Assembly: GCF_000959365.1 (NCBI RefSeq)
Contig: NZ_CP009555.1
Location: 3,782,001-3,846,000, forward strand
From: Burkholderia oklahomensis C6786
GTDB lineage: Bacteria > Pseudomonadota > Gammaproteobacteria > Burkholderiales > Burkholderiaceae
Direction of reading: 5' to 3'
DNA: 64,000 nucleotides
Shown here piece by piece: positions 46,271 through 61,200 of the stretch. The position numbers were made by a program, and so were the translations under genes. Under the pieces are notes generated by a model. It was not told the DNA's origin. It did no database searches and saw nothing but the letters and a program-made list of their open reading frames with translations. Within the stretch, counting starts at the first letter, position 1; each line of letters begins with the position of its first letter.

Positions 46271-48490
46271 TCACCAGTTGTATTTCGCCGTCGCGATCAC
46301 GGTGCGCTCGTTGCCGTACATGCACACGGCTTCCGACTGGCAGCCGCTCACGTAGCGGCGGTTGAACAGATTCGTCGCGTTGATCGCGAAGCGCCAGTTG
46401 CGCAGCTCGTAGTGCAGCGCCGCGTCGAACAGCGTGTAGCTCGGCACCGTCAGCGAATTGTCGGCCGCGCCCGCCGCCGCGCTCATGTAGCGCACGCCCG
46501 CGCCGACCCCGAAGCCCGTCAGCGGCCCGTTGCGCCACGTCCAGTCGGCCCACAGCGACGCGATCTGGCGCGGACGCGGCACGTCGACGGGCCACCTGTT
46601 CAGCGTGTTGTCGTTCGCCTTCACGTTCTTCACGTCCTGATAGACGTAGGCGGCGATCACCGACAGCTCGCGCGACAGATTGCCGACCGCGCTCAGCTCG
46701 ACCCCGCGCGAGCGCACCTCGCCCACCTGCACGAACGTGCTGCTCGTCGAGTCGTTCGGGTTGCTCATCGCGACGTTGGTCTGGTTGATCTGGTACACCG
46801 CCGCGTTCAGCATCAGGTTCTTGCCGGGCGGCTGCCAGCGCAGGCCCGCCTCGATCTGGCGGCCCTTGGTCGGCGTCGCGAGCCCGCCGCCCGCCAGCTT
46901 CAGGCCGATCTGCGGGTTGAACGACGTCGAATAGCTGAGGTACGGCGCGAGGCCGTAGTCGCCGAGATACGTGAGGCCGACGCGCCCGCTGAACGCGTGG
47001 TCGTTCTGCTTGAAGCTCGCCGAGTTCGCGATGTCGTCCTGCGTCGTGTTCGTCCAGTCGTGCCGGCCGCCCAGCGTCAGCACCCAGCGCTGCCATTTGA
47101 TCTGATCCTGCACGTACACGCCGAACGCGTTCAGCGTCGTCTTCGTGTCGGTGCGCGGATACGCGGTCGGGCCGCTGAAGATGCCGGTCGTGATCGGCGC
47201 GTAGACCGGACGGAACATGTTCAGGCTCGGCGCCTTCGCGAGCCATTCGCTGTCCGTCGTCGTCTGGCGGTTGTAGTCGAAGCCGAACAGCACCGTGTGC
47301 GCGAGCGGGCCCGTCGCGAATTTCGCCTGCGCCTGGTTGTCGACGTCGAAACGGCTGTAGTTGAACTGGAACAGGCCCGCGTAGCGGGTCATCGTCGCCA
47401 TCGTCGGATCGGCGTCGTCGAGGCCGCCGCCGTAGACGGACGCGTCGTCGAGCGACAGGTGCATCCAGCGCACGTTCTGCCGGAACGTCCACACCGGGTT
47501 CAGCCTGTGCTCGAACTGATAGCCGAGCGACCATTGCTTTTTCCGGTAGTGGTCGAAGTTCGCGTCGGCGGTGTACAGGTCGTTCGAGATCGTGCCGTTC
47601 GGATTCGGCAGCACCGTCCCTTGCGCCGGCAGGAAGTTGGTCGACGTGCCGCTCCAGTCCTGCAGGTACGTCGCGGACAGCGTGAGCGACGTGTCCGCGT
47701 TCGGCTGCCATTTGACCGACGGCGCGAACGACACGCGCTGATCGGCGAGCGGCCCCGACTGCGAGTTGCCGTCGCGGCCGACGCCGACGATCCGGTACGA
47801 CAGCGTGCCGTCCTTGTCGATCTTGTCGCCGATGTCGAACATCAGCTGCTTGCGCGCGTAGTTGCCGACCTGCACGCCGGCCTCGCGAATCCGCTCGCCG
47901 TTCGCGAGCTTGCTCTGCACGTCGACGATCGCGCCCGGATCGCCCTGCCCGTACAGCACCGACGTCGGCCCGCGCAGCACGGTGATGCTGTCGATCATGT
48001 ACGGATCGACGCGCCAGCTCGACAGGTTCAGCGTGTTCGGCACCTGCAGCCCGTCGACGAACACCGTCGGCGTGAAGCCGCGCAGCGCCGCGTACCAGTC
48101 CGACCGGTTGTCCGACCCGTAGGTCGAGAAGCCCGGAATGTAGCGGAATGCCTGGTTGATGTCGGTCGCGCCCGTCGCCTCGATCTGCTGCGCGGTCACG
48201 ACGTTGATCGTCTGCGGAATCTCGACGATCGGCGTATCGGTCTTCGTGCCGGTCGTGCTGCGCCGCGCGACGAGACCGACGCTCGCGTCGCGCTCCGCAT
48301 CCGCCGACACCGAAATCGCGGGCAACGTGCCGCCCGACGCGGTGTCCTGCTTCACCTGACTGCCCGGCGGCTTCCCGTCCCCGGCCGGCTGCACCGCCTG
48401 TGCCTGCGCGTGACTCGCCGCCGCCGCGTAAAACGCCACGCCTGCCGCGGCCGCGATCGCACGCACGCGCGTGCTGGTTGCCCACTCCAT
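46271..48490 (-). CDS. fmtA: TonB-dependent ferric-siderophore receptor (malleobactin/ornibactin type)
   Basis: A 739-aa outer-membrane receptor. The signal peptide is about 32 residues (to SHAQAQA). The plug domain begins near residue 80 (PIVEIPQTINVVTAQQIEATG) and has FVDGLQVPN and VLRGPTSVLYGQGDPGAIVD. The remaining residues form the barrel and end NERTVIATAKYNW, with the terminal aromatic expected for outer-membrane insertion. Only about 45 residues separate signal and plug, so there is no FpvA-type signalling extension. ATG 48490 follows GGAG; a TTG at 48505 is in frame but weaker. It lies 45 bp after the monooxygenase gene. The symbol follows the known ferric malleobactin receptor and is an inference from context. 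Confidence 0.9.
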   Translation of the reverse strand: MEWATSTRVRAIAAAAGVAFYAAAASHAQAQAVQPAGDGKPPGSQVKQDTASGGTLPAISVSADAERDASVGLVARRSTTGTKTDTPIVEIPQTINVVTAQQIEATGATDINQAFRYIPGFSTYGSDNRSDWYAALRGFTPTVFVDGLQVPNTLNLSSWRVDPYMIDSITVLRGPTSVLYGQGDPGAIVDVQSKLANGERIREAGVQVGNYARKQLMFDIGDKIDKDGTLSYRIVGVGRDGNSQSGPLADQRVSFAPSVKWQPNADTSLTLSATYLQDWSGTSTNFLPAQGTVLPNPNGTISNDLYTADANFDHYRKKQWSLGYQFEHRLNPVWTFRQNVRWMHLSLDDASVYGGGLDDADPTMATMTRYAGLFQFNYSRFDVDNQAQAKFATGPLAHTVLFGFDYNRQTTTDSEWLAKAPSLNMFRPVYAPITTGIFSGPTAYPRTDTKTTLNAFGVYVQDQIKWQRWVLTLGGRHDWTNTTQDDIANSASFKQNDHAFSGRVGLTYLGDYGLAPYLSYSTSFNPQIGLKLAGGGLATPTKGRQIEAGLRWQPPGKNLMLNAAVYQINQTNVAMSNPNDSTSSTFVQVGEVRSRGVELSAVGNLSRELSVIAAYVYQDVKNVKANDNTLNRWPVDVPRPRQIASLWADWTWRNGPLTGFGVGAGVRYMSAAAGAADNSLTVPSYTLFDAALHYELRNWRFAINATNLFNRRYVSGCQSEAVCMYGNERTVIATAKYNW

Positions 48491-48535
48491 CTTCCGTTGC
48501 TCCAAGTTGCAAAGCGGCCGAGAGGCCGCACATCA

Positions 48536-49957
48536 TCAAAGAGCGAAGGCCAGCCGGCCGCCGCTCACCCCGTTGTTATCGTGTCGTGACCGTGCGCGGC
48601 CTTCGGGCCGGACGGCTTCTTCGTGTTCCGCCGCATGCGCGCGCTCCCCGAGCGATGCGGCGATTTCGTCGGCGCGTCGCGCGAGCACCGACAGCAGCGT
48701 GTCGGACAGCCCGTGGCTGTCCTCGCAGCAACCTTGCAGATAGATCCGCGGCTTGAAGTGCGCGGGCGTCGCGAGCCGGTAGTCGCGCGCGACGTCGCCC
48801 GCCGCGAGCGCGTCGCCCAGATGCGGCGCGAGCCCGTCGAGCAGCGCGAGATGCGTGTCGCGGCGGTAGCCCGTCGCGAGCACGAGCGCGTCGAAGCGCT
48901 CGGTGTGCGCATCGCCCGTCAGGCGGTCGCGCAGCGTGAGCTCGACCTGTCCGTTCGCCGTGCGCGCGGCCGACTCGATCGCGGCGTTCGCGATCAGCCG
49001 ATGGCGCGGCGCGGCGCCCGTGGCGCCCGATACGCGCTGCAGATAGAGCATTTCGTAGATCTGCTCGATGAGCGGGCGGTCGACGACCGCGTAGTTCGTG
49101 TCGCGAAAGCGCTCGATCAGCGTGCGCCGGCCGCTCGCCGGCTGCGCGTAGACGACGTCCGTGAACGCCGGATTGAAGATCTCGTTGACGAACGGGCTGT
49201 CGTCCGCGGGCTTCAGCGCGCCCGAGCGGATCACGAGACTCGCGTCGACGTGCGCAAAGCGGCGCGCGAGATCGACGAACACCTCGGCCGCGCTCTGCCC
49301 CGCGCCGATCACCGCGACGCGCTTTTTCGCACTGGCATCGGACGCGCCGGATGCGGGCGCGCCGACGATCCGGTCGATCGACGTCAGATAGTTCGACGAG
49401 TGGACGACGAGGTCCGGCCCGAGCGAGGCGAACGCATCGGGCACGCTCGGCGCGCCGCCGACGCCGACCGACAGCGCGCGTGCGACGCGCTGCCGCTCGC
49501 GGCCTTCGCCGTCGCGCGAGAACACGCGCAGCGCGTCGATCTCGCCGCTTCCGCCCGGCGCCGCGACGGGCTCGATCGCCGTCACCGTCTCGCCGTAATG
49601 GACGCGCTCGTCGAACGCGTCCGCGACCCAGCTCAGGTAATCGTGGAACTCGACGCGCGTCGGATAGAAGTTCTTCAGGTTGACGAATTCGCTCAAGCGC
49701 CCGTGCTCGTACAGGTAGTTGACGAACGTGAAGCGGCTCGTCGGATCGCGCAGCGTGACGAGATCCTTCAGGAAGGAGATCTGCATCCGGCAGTCGTCGA
49801 GCAGCATTCCGCGGTGCCAGCCGAATTCCGGCTGGCGCTCGACGTAGCAATGCGCGAACGCGGCCGCGTCGCCCGCTTCCGCGAGGCGCACGGCGAGCGC
49901 GAGGTTCGACGGCCCGAAACCGACGCCGATCAGGTCGAATACGGTATCTCTCTGCAT
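48536..49957 (-). CDS. pvdA: L-ornithine N5-monooxygenase
   Basis: This flavoenzyme hydroxylates ornithine at N5 with NADPH and O2, the first step of hydroxamate formation. The 473-aa product has the FAD motif DLIGVGFGPSNLALAV at residue 8, the substrate/FAD region MQISFLKDLVTLRDPTS near 57, the NADPH motif VAVIGAGQSAAEVF near 213 and the terminal ATGYRRDTH near 372. The C-terminal 40 residues are rich in Glu/Arg/His and not conserved. The start at 49957 follows AAGGGA. It lies 128 bp after the second NRPS gene and just before the receptor gene. Confidence 0.94.
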   Translation of the reverse strand: MQRDTVFDLIGVGFGPSNLALAVRLAEAGDAAAFAHCYVERQPEFGWHRGMLLDDCRMQISFLKDLVTLRDPTSRFTFVNYLYEHGRLSEFVNLKNFYPTRVEFHDYLSWVADAFDERVHYGETVTAIEPVAAPGGSGEIDALRVFSRDGEGRERQRVARALSVGVGGAPSVPDAFASLGPDLVVHSSNYLTSIDRIVGAPASGASDASAKKRVAVIGAGQSAAEVFVDLARRFAHVDASLVIRSGALKPADDSPFVNEIFNPAFTDVVYAQPASGRRTLIERFRDTNYAVVDRPLIEQIYEMLYLQRVSGATGAAPRHRLIANAAIESAARTANGQVELTLRDRLTGDAHTERFDALVLATGYRRDTHLALLDGLAPHLGDALAAGDVARDYRLATPAHFKPRIYLQGCCEDSHGLSDTLLSVLARRADEIAASLGERAHAAEHEEAVRPEGRARSRHDNNGVSGGRLAFAL

Positions 49958-50085
49958 GTGTCTGATTCCCTTAACGGTGTGACCGGCGCGCTGAAGGCGC
50001 CGGCTGGAGAAAAACGTGACGCGGATCGCGCGCATCGCCGATGCGGCCGATCCGGTCGATGTGGGGCCGATGCGCCAGGCGGCGC

Positions 50086-55254
<5,169 letters not shown>

Positions 55255-55263
55255 GCGGGCTCC

Positions 55264-58200
55264 TTACTGGGCTTCGAGCTCGCCGAGCAGCGCGTCGATC
55301 GCGCTCGCGGCGTCGTGGTCGCGGCCGGCGTCGTGTGCGCGGTCGATCGCCGCCGCGCAGCGCGCGAGCGTGCGCTCGTCGAAGATCGTGCGCAGCGGCA
55401 GCGTCAGCGCCCACTGCAGGTTCGCCTGCGCGTTCGCTTGCGCGGCGAGCAGCGAATGGCCGCCGAGCATGAAGAAATCGTCGTCGCGGCCGATGTCCGG
55501 CAGCTTCAGCACGCGCCGCCAGATCGCCGCGAGCGCGCGCTCGGTGTCGGTGCGCGGCGCGTCGACGACCCGCTCGTCGAAGACGGGCGCGGGCAGCGCG
55601 CGGCGATCGCACTTGCCGTTCGGCGTGACGGGCAGCGCGTCGAGCGCGACGAGCTGCGCGGGCACCATGTACGCGGGCAATTGCGCGCGCAGCCGTTCGA
55701 TCTGCGCGGCGCCGTCGAATCCGGCGGGCGCGGCGCACGCGACGTAGCCGACGAGCCGCTCGTCGCGCACGATCACGACGGCGTCATGGACGCCTTCGCC
55801 CGCGCGCAGCAGCGCCTCGATCTCGCCCAGCTCGATCCGCTGGCCGCGCAGCTTCACCTGCGTGTCGATCCGGCCGAGATAGACGAGCGCGCCGTCCGCG
55901 CGCCGTCGCGCGAGGTCGCCCGTCCGGTAGAGCCGCGCGCCCGCCGCGAACGGATCGGGCACGAAGCGCTCGGCCGTCAGCGCCGCGCGGCCGAGGTAGC
56001 CGCGCGCGAGCCCCGCGCCGCCCAGGTACAGCTCGCCCGTCGCGCCGGCCGGCACCGGGTGCAGCGCCGCGTCGAGCACGTGCAGCTGCACGTTCGCGAT
56101 CGGATGGCCGATCGGCACGGCGGCGCCGGTCGCGTCGCCGGCCGTGCAGGTCCAGTGCGACACGTCGATCGCCGCCTCGGTCGGCCCGTACAGGTTGTGG
56201 AGCGTCGCGCCCGGCAGCCGCGCGGCGACGCGCGCGACGAGCTCGGGCGCGAGCGCCTCGCCGCTCGCGACGATCGTTTTCACGCTCGCGCAGCGCGCGG
56301 CCGCGCCGAAATCGTCCAGATACGCGACGAACGCGGCGAGCATCGACGGCACGAAATGCAGCGTCGTCACGCGATGCGCTTCGATCGCATCGACGAGCCG
56401 CGCCGGATCGCGATGGTCGCCGGGCGCCGCGATCGCGAGCGTCGCGCCGACGGAAAGCGGCCACACGAACTCCCACACCGACACGTCGAAGCCGAACGGC
56501 GTCTTGTGCAGCACGACGTCGTCGGGCGTCAGGCGATACGCGTGCTGCATCCACGCGATCCGGTTCGCGAGCGCGCCGTGCGTGTTGCCCGCGCCCTTCG
56601 GCTTGCCGGTCGAGCCCGACGTGTAGATCAGGTACGCGAGCTGGTCGGGGGCAATGGCAGCGGCAGCGGCGGCAGCGGCGGCGGGCGTCCCGGCGGGAAG
56701 CGCCGCCGGCGCGCGTTCGATCAGTTCGTCGACGGTGACGACGACCGCGGCGGCGCCCGCGAGCGCCGCGTCGACGTGCGCACGCAGATGCGCTTGCGTG
56801 ATCACGACGGGCGGCTTCGCGTCGCCGAGCAGATACGCGATCCGCTCGGCCGGATAGTCCGGATCGACGGGCAGATACGCGGCGCCCGCCTTCATCGCGC
56901 CGACGAGCGCGACGACCATGTCGAACGAGCGCTCGACGCACAGCGCGACGACCGAGTCGGGCCGCACGCCGGACGCGGCGAGCGCCGCCGCGACGCGGGC
57001 GGCCTTGTCGTCGAGCTCGGCGTAGCGCATCCGCGCGATCGCACCGCTGCCGCTTGCGTCGGCGAATTCGAGCGCGATCGCGTCGGGCCGCGCGCGCGCG
57101 GCCGCTTCGAACTGCGCGAAGAGCGGCGCGCGCTGCGCGTCGGGCCAGCGCACGCCGGTCGCGTTGCATCGCGCGATCAGCGCGAGATCATCGGCGTCGG
57201 CGCACGAGATCGCGCCGAGCGGCGCATCCGGATTCGCGATCAGGCCGCCGATGCACGCGGCGAACGCGCGGTGCAGCGCTTCGACGCGCGCCTGCCCGAT
57301 CCGCGCGGGATCGTAGCCGTAGTCGATCGACAGCGTGTCGCCCGCTTCGATCACGAGCGTCACCGCGAAGTCGGTCGCCTCGATGTTGCGCAGGTCGCGC
57401 TTTTGCAGCGCGCGCGGATCGCGCCCGTGCCACGCTTCGTCGACCGGATAGTTTTCGAACACGACGAGCGTGTCGAACAGCGCGCCGCCCGCGCCCGCCC
57501 ATTGCTGGATCTCGTAGAGCGGCGTATGCGCGTGCTCGAGCGCCGCCGCGTTGTCGCGCTGCAGGCGCGCGAGCCATTCGCGCGCGGCAAGCCGGGGCTC
57601 GGGCGCGGTGATCACCGGCAGCGTGTTGATGAAGAGGCCGAGCACCGTGTCGACGTCAGGCAGCGCGTCCGGGCGCCCGGCGACCGTCGCGCCGAACGCG
57701 ACCGCCGCGTGGTGGGTCGTGCGCTGCAGCGCGAGCGCCCAGGCGCCCTGCACGATCGTGTTGACGGTCACCTTGAGCCGGCGCGCGGCGTCGGCGACGC
57801 GCGCGGTGTCGGCAGCGGACAGCGCGGCGCGCCAGTTCGCGCGGCCGGTCGCCTCGCGAGCGGCTGCGCCGTCGCCGGACGCGCCGTTGCCGGACGCGTC
57901 GTTCGCGCCGCGCTCGCGTTCGGCGACGTGCGTCGGCTCGTCGAGCCGCGCGAGCCGATCGAGCCAGAACGCGCGGTCGGCGCCGGCGTCGCGCCGCGCG
58001 AGCCACGCGATGAAATCGCGATAGCGCGTGCGCGCCGGCGCGGCGAACGGATTCGCGCGCGGCGGCTCGATGTAGTCGCGCAGCACGTCCGCGAAGAGGC
58101 GCGCGGTGCTCCAGCCGTCGAGCAGCAGGTGATGGCGGGTCCAGACGAGACGCCACTCGGTCTCGCCCGTGCGGATCAGCGTCACGCGCATCAGCGGTGG

Positions 58201-61200
58201 CGTCGCGAGATCGAAGCCGCGCGCGCGGTCGTCGGCGAGCCACGCGTCGAGCGCCGCTTCGACGCGCGCATCGTCCGGATGCGCGCCGCGCCAGTCGACG
58301 ATCTCGACCGGCATCCGCGCATGACGATGGACGACCTGCATCGGCGCCGCTTCGTGCGCGGCAAAGCCGGTGCGCAGGATGTCGTGGCGCGGGACGGCCG
58401 CGTCGAACGCGGCGCGCAGCCGCTCGACGTCCGGGGCGACGAGCGTCGCGACGAGCTGGTTCACGTACGTCGCCCGTTCCGGCGCGAACAGCGAATGGAA
58501 CAGGATCCCCTGCTGCATCGGCGACAGCGGATAGAGGTCGTCGATCGCGCGGGCATCGAACGGCAGCCGGTCGAGCGCCGCCTGCGTGAGCCCCGCCGCG
58601 CGCGCGAGCGGATAGTCGCCCGGCGTGGCCCCGGCGCCGCGCTCGGCGATGCGCGCCTTGCACGCCGCCGCGAGTTCGCGCAGCGCGGCGTCGAATCGCG
58701 CGGCGAGCGCGTCGATCGTCGCGCGCTCGAACTGCGTCGCGCCGTACACCCAGTGCACCTTCAGCGCGCGCCCGTCGTTCGCGTCGACGTACGCGTGGAT
58801 CGCGAGCGCGTTGCCGATCGGCCCCGCCGGGTCGCGCTCGCGGCCCGCGCCGCCGAAGCGCGGCACGAGCGCGGCGTCGCGCGGCGCGTCGAACTGGCCG
58901 AGGTAGTTGAACGTCACGCGCGGACGCGTGACCGCGGCGAGCGCGGCGCGCGTCGCGTCGTCACCGTAATGGCGCAGCACGCCGAAGCCGAGGCCCTTGT
59001 TCGGCACCGCGCGCAACGCGTCCTTCACGCCGGCGAGCGTCGCGTCGACCGCGAACGCGACCGGATAGTGGCTCGTCAGCCAGCCGAGCGTGCGGCTCGC
59101 GTCGATGTCGTCGAACAGCGCCTCGCGGCCGTGCCCTTCGAGCTCGAGCCGGCACGACGCCGCGCCCGCATGACGGCCGAGCGCGGCGACGAGCGCCGCG
59201 ATCAGCAGTTCGACCGCGTGGGTCCGGTACGCGGCGTTCGCCTCGGTCAGCACGTCGCGCGTGAGCGCCGCATCGAGCGTCTGGATCACGACGTCGGCGT
59301 CGGCGTTGGTCGCGATGGCGTGCGGATGGTCGAGCCGCAGGTCGTCGTGCGGCGCGGCGAGCGCCGCCCAGTACGGCCGCTCGGCGGCGAACGGCCCGGC
59401 CGGATCGCGGGCCGCGCGCGCGAGCCGGGCCGCCCATTCGGGCGCGCTCGCGCCCGTCGGCCCGAGCCGCACCGCGCGGCGCTCGCACGCGGCGCGGTAG
59501 GCGGAATCGAGATCGTCGAGCAGCACGCGCCACGACACGCCGTCGACGATCACGTGATGGATCGCCAGATACAGCTTCGTCGCGCCCGCCGCTGTCCCAT
59601 TCGGCAGCGCGGCCGCGAACGCGCACGCGAGCGGGCCGCGCGTCACGTCGAGCGTGCTTTGCAGCGCGTCGAACTGTGCGAGCGCGTCCGCTTCGTCGCG
59701 CGCGGCGGCGGCCGCGAGCGGCAGCGCGTCGAATGCGCGCGGCGCGTCGGCGAGTCGCCACGCGCCGTTCGCGCCCGTTCGCGCGAAGCGCTGGCGGAAC
59801 ACGGGATGATGGGTCAGCAGCGCGTCGAACGCGCGCGCAAACGCATCGAAATCGAATACGCCGGCGACGTCGAGCTCGATCGACTGGTTCCAGTGGCCGC
59901 GGCGTGGGATGTCGAGGTCGAAGAACCGAAGCTGCGCGGGCGTGAGCCACGTTTCGTCCGATCGCGCGGCGGACGACGGCTGCCCGGCGGCGGCGCTCGC
60001 GCTGGCCGCCGCACCGTCCTTCGGCGCGACGGCTTCGATCGCAACCGCGACGCGCGCGAGTTCGGCGACCGTCGGGCCGTCGAACAACTGCTTCGGCGTG
60101 AACTTGACGCCGCGCTTGCGCGAGCGCGCGATCACCTGCAGCACGAGGATCGAATCGCCGCCGAGCTCGAAGAAGTTGTCGTGGCGGCCGACGCGCGGCG
60201 CTTTCAGCACCTCGCGCCAGACGGCCGCGAGCGTCTCTTCGATCCGGCCTTGCGGCGCGTCCTCGTCGGCGGCCGACGCGCTCGCGGGCGTCGCCGCGAG
60301 CGCGCGCAGCGCCGCGCGGTCGATCTTGCCGTTCGCGGTCACGGGCAGCGCGTCGAGCACGACGAGCGCGGCGGGCACCATGTAGTCGGGCAGGCGCGCG
60401 GCGAGCGCGTCGCGCAGCGCATCGCCCGAAAGACGCGCGCCGGCTTCGGGCGTCGCGAACGCGACGAGGCGCAGCCGGGCGTCCTGCTCGACCGCGAGCG
60501 TCTCGGCTTGCGCGACGCCGGACAGCGCGCGCAGCGCGGCGCTCACCTCGCCCGGCTCGACGCGATAGCCGCGGATCTTCACCTGATCGTCGAGACGCCC
60601 GAGGAAGTCGAGCCGGCCGTCCGCGCGCAGCCGCACGCGGTCGCCCGTCCGGTAGACGCGCGCGCCCGCTTCGTGCGGATGCGGGACGAAGCGCTCGGCG
60701 GTCGCGGCCGCGCGGCCCAGATAGCCGCGCGCGACGCCGGGGCCGCCGAGGTGCAGCTCGCCGATCGCGCCGACGGGCACGCTCGCGCCGTGCGCGTCGA
60801 GCACGCACGCGTGCGCGTTCGGCAGCGGCCGGCCGAGCGGCACGCCGCGCGCGGGCGCGGCGCCTGCGCCGGCCGCCGCCGCGCCGCGCAGGTCCGCCTG
60901 GGCCGGCGCGGACGTGTCGCAGACGAGCGCGCCGACGGTCGCTTCGGTCGGCCCGTAGTGATTGATCACGCGGCAGCCGGGCCTGAGCGCGGCGATCCGC
61001 TCGACGAGCGTCCACGGCAGCGCCTCGCCGCCCGTGACGAGCGCGTGCGCGGGCAGCACGTCGGCCGCGCGCTGCGCGTCGAGCAGCGCGTGCAGGTGGC
61101 TCGGCACGATCTTCAGCACGCCGACGTCGCGCGTCGCCATTTCGTGCGCGAAGCGGTCCGGATCGAAGGCCGCGTGCGCGGGCAGCAGATGCAGCGTGCG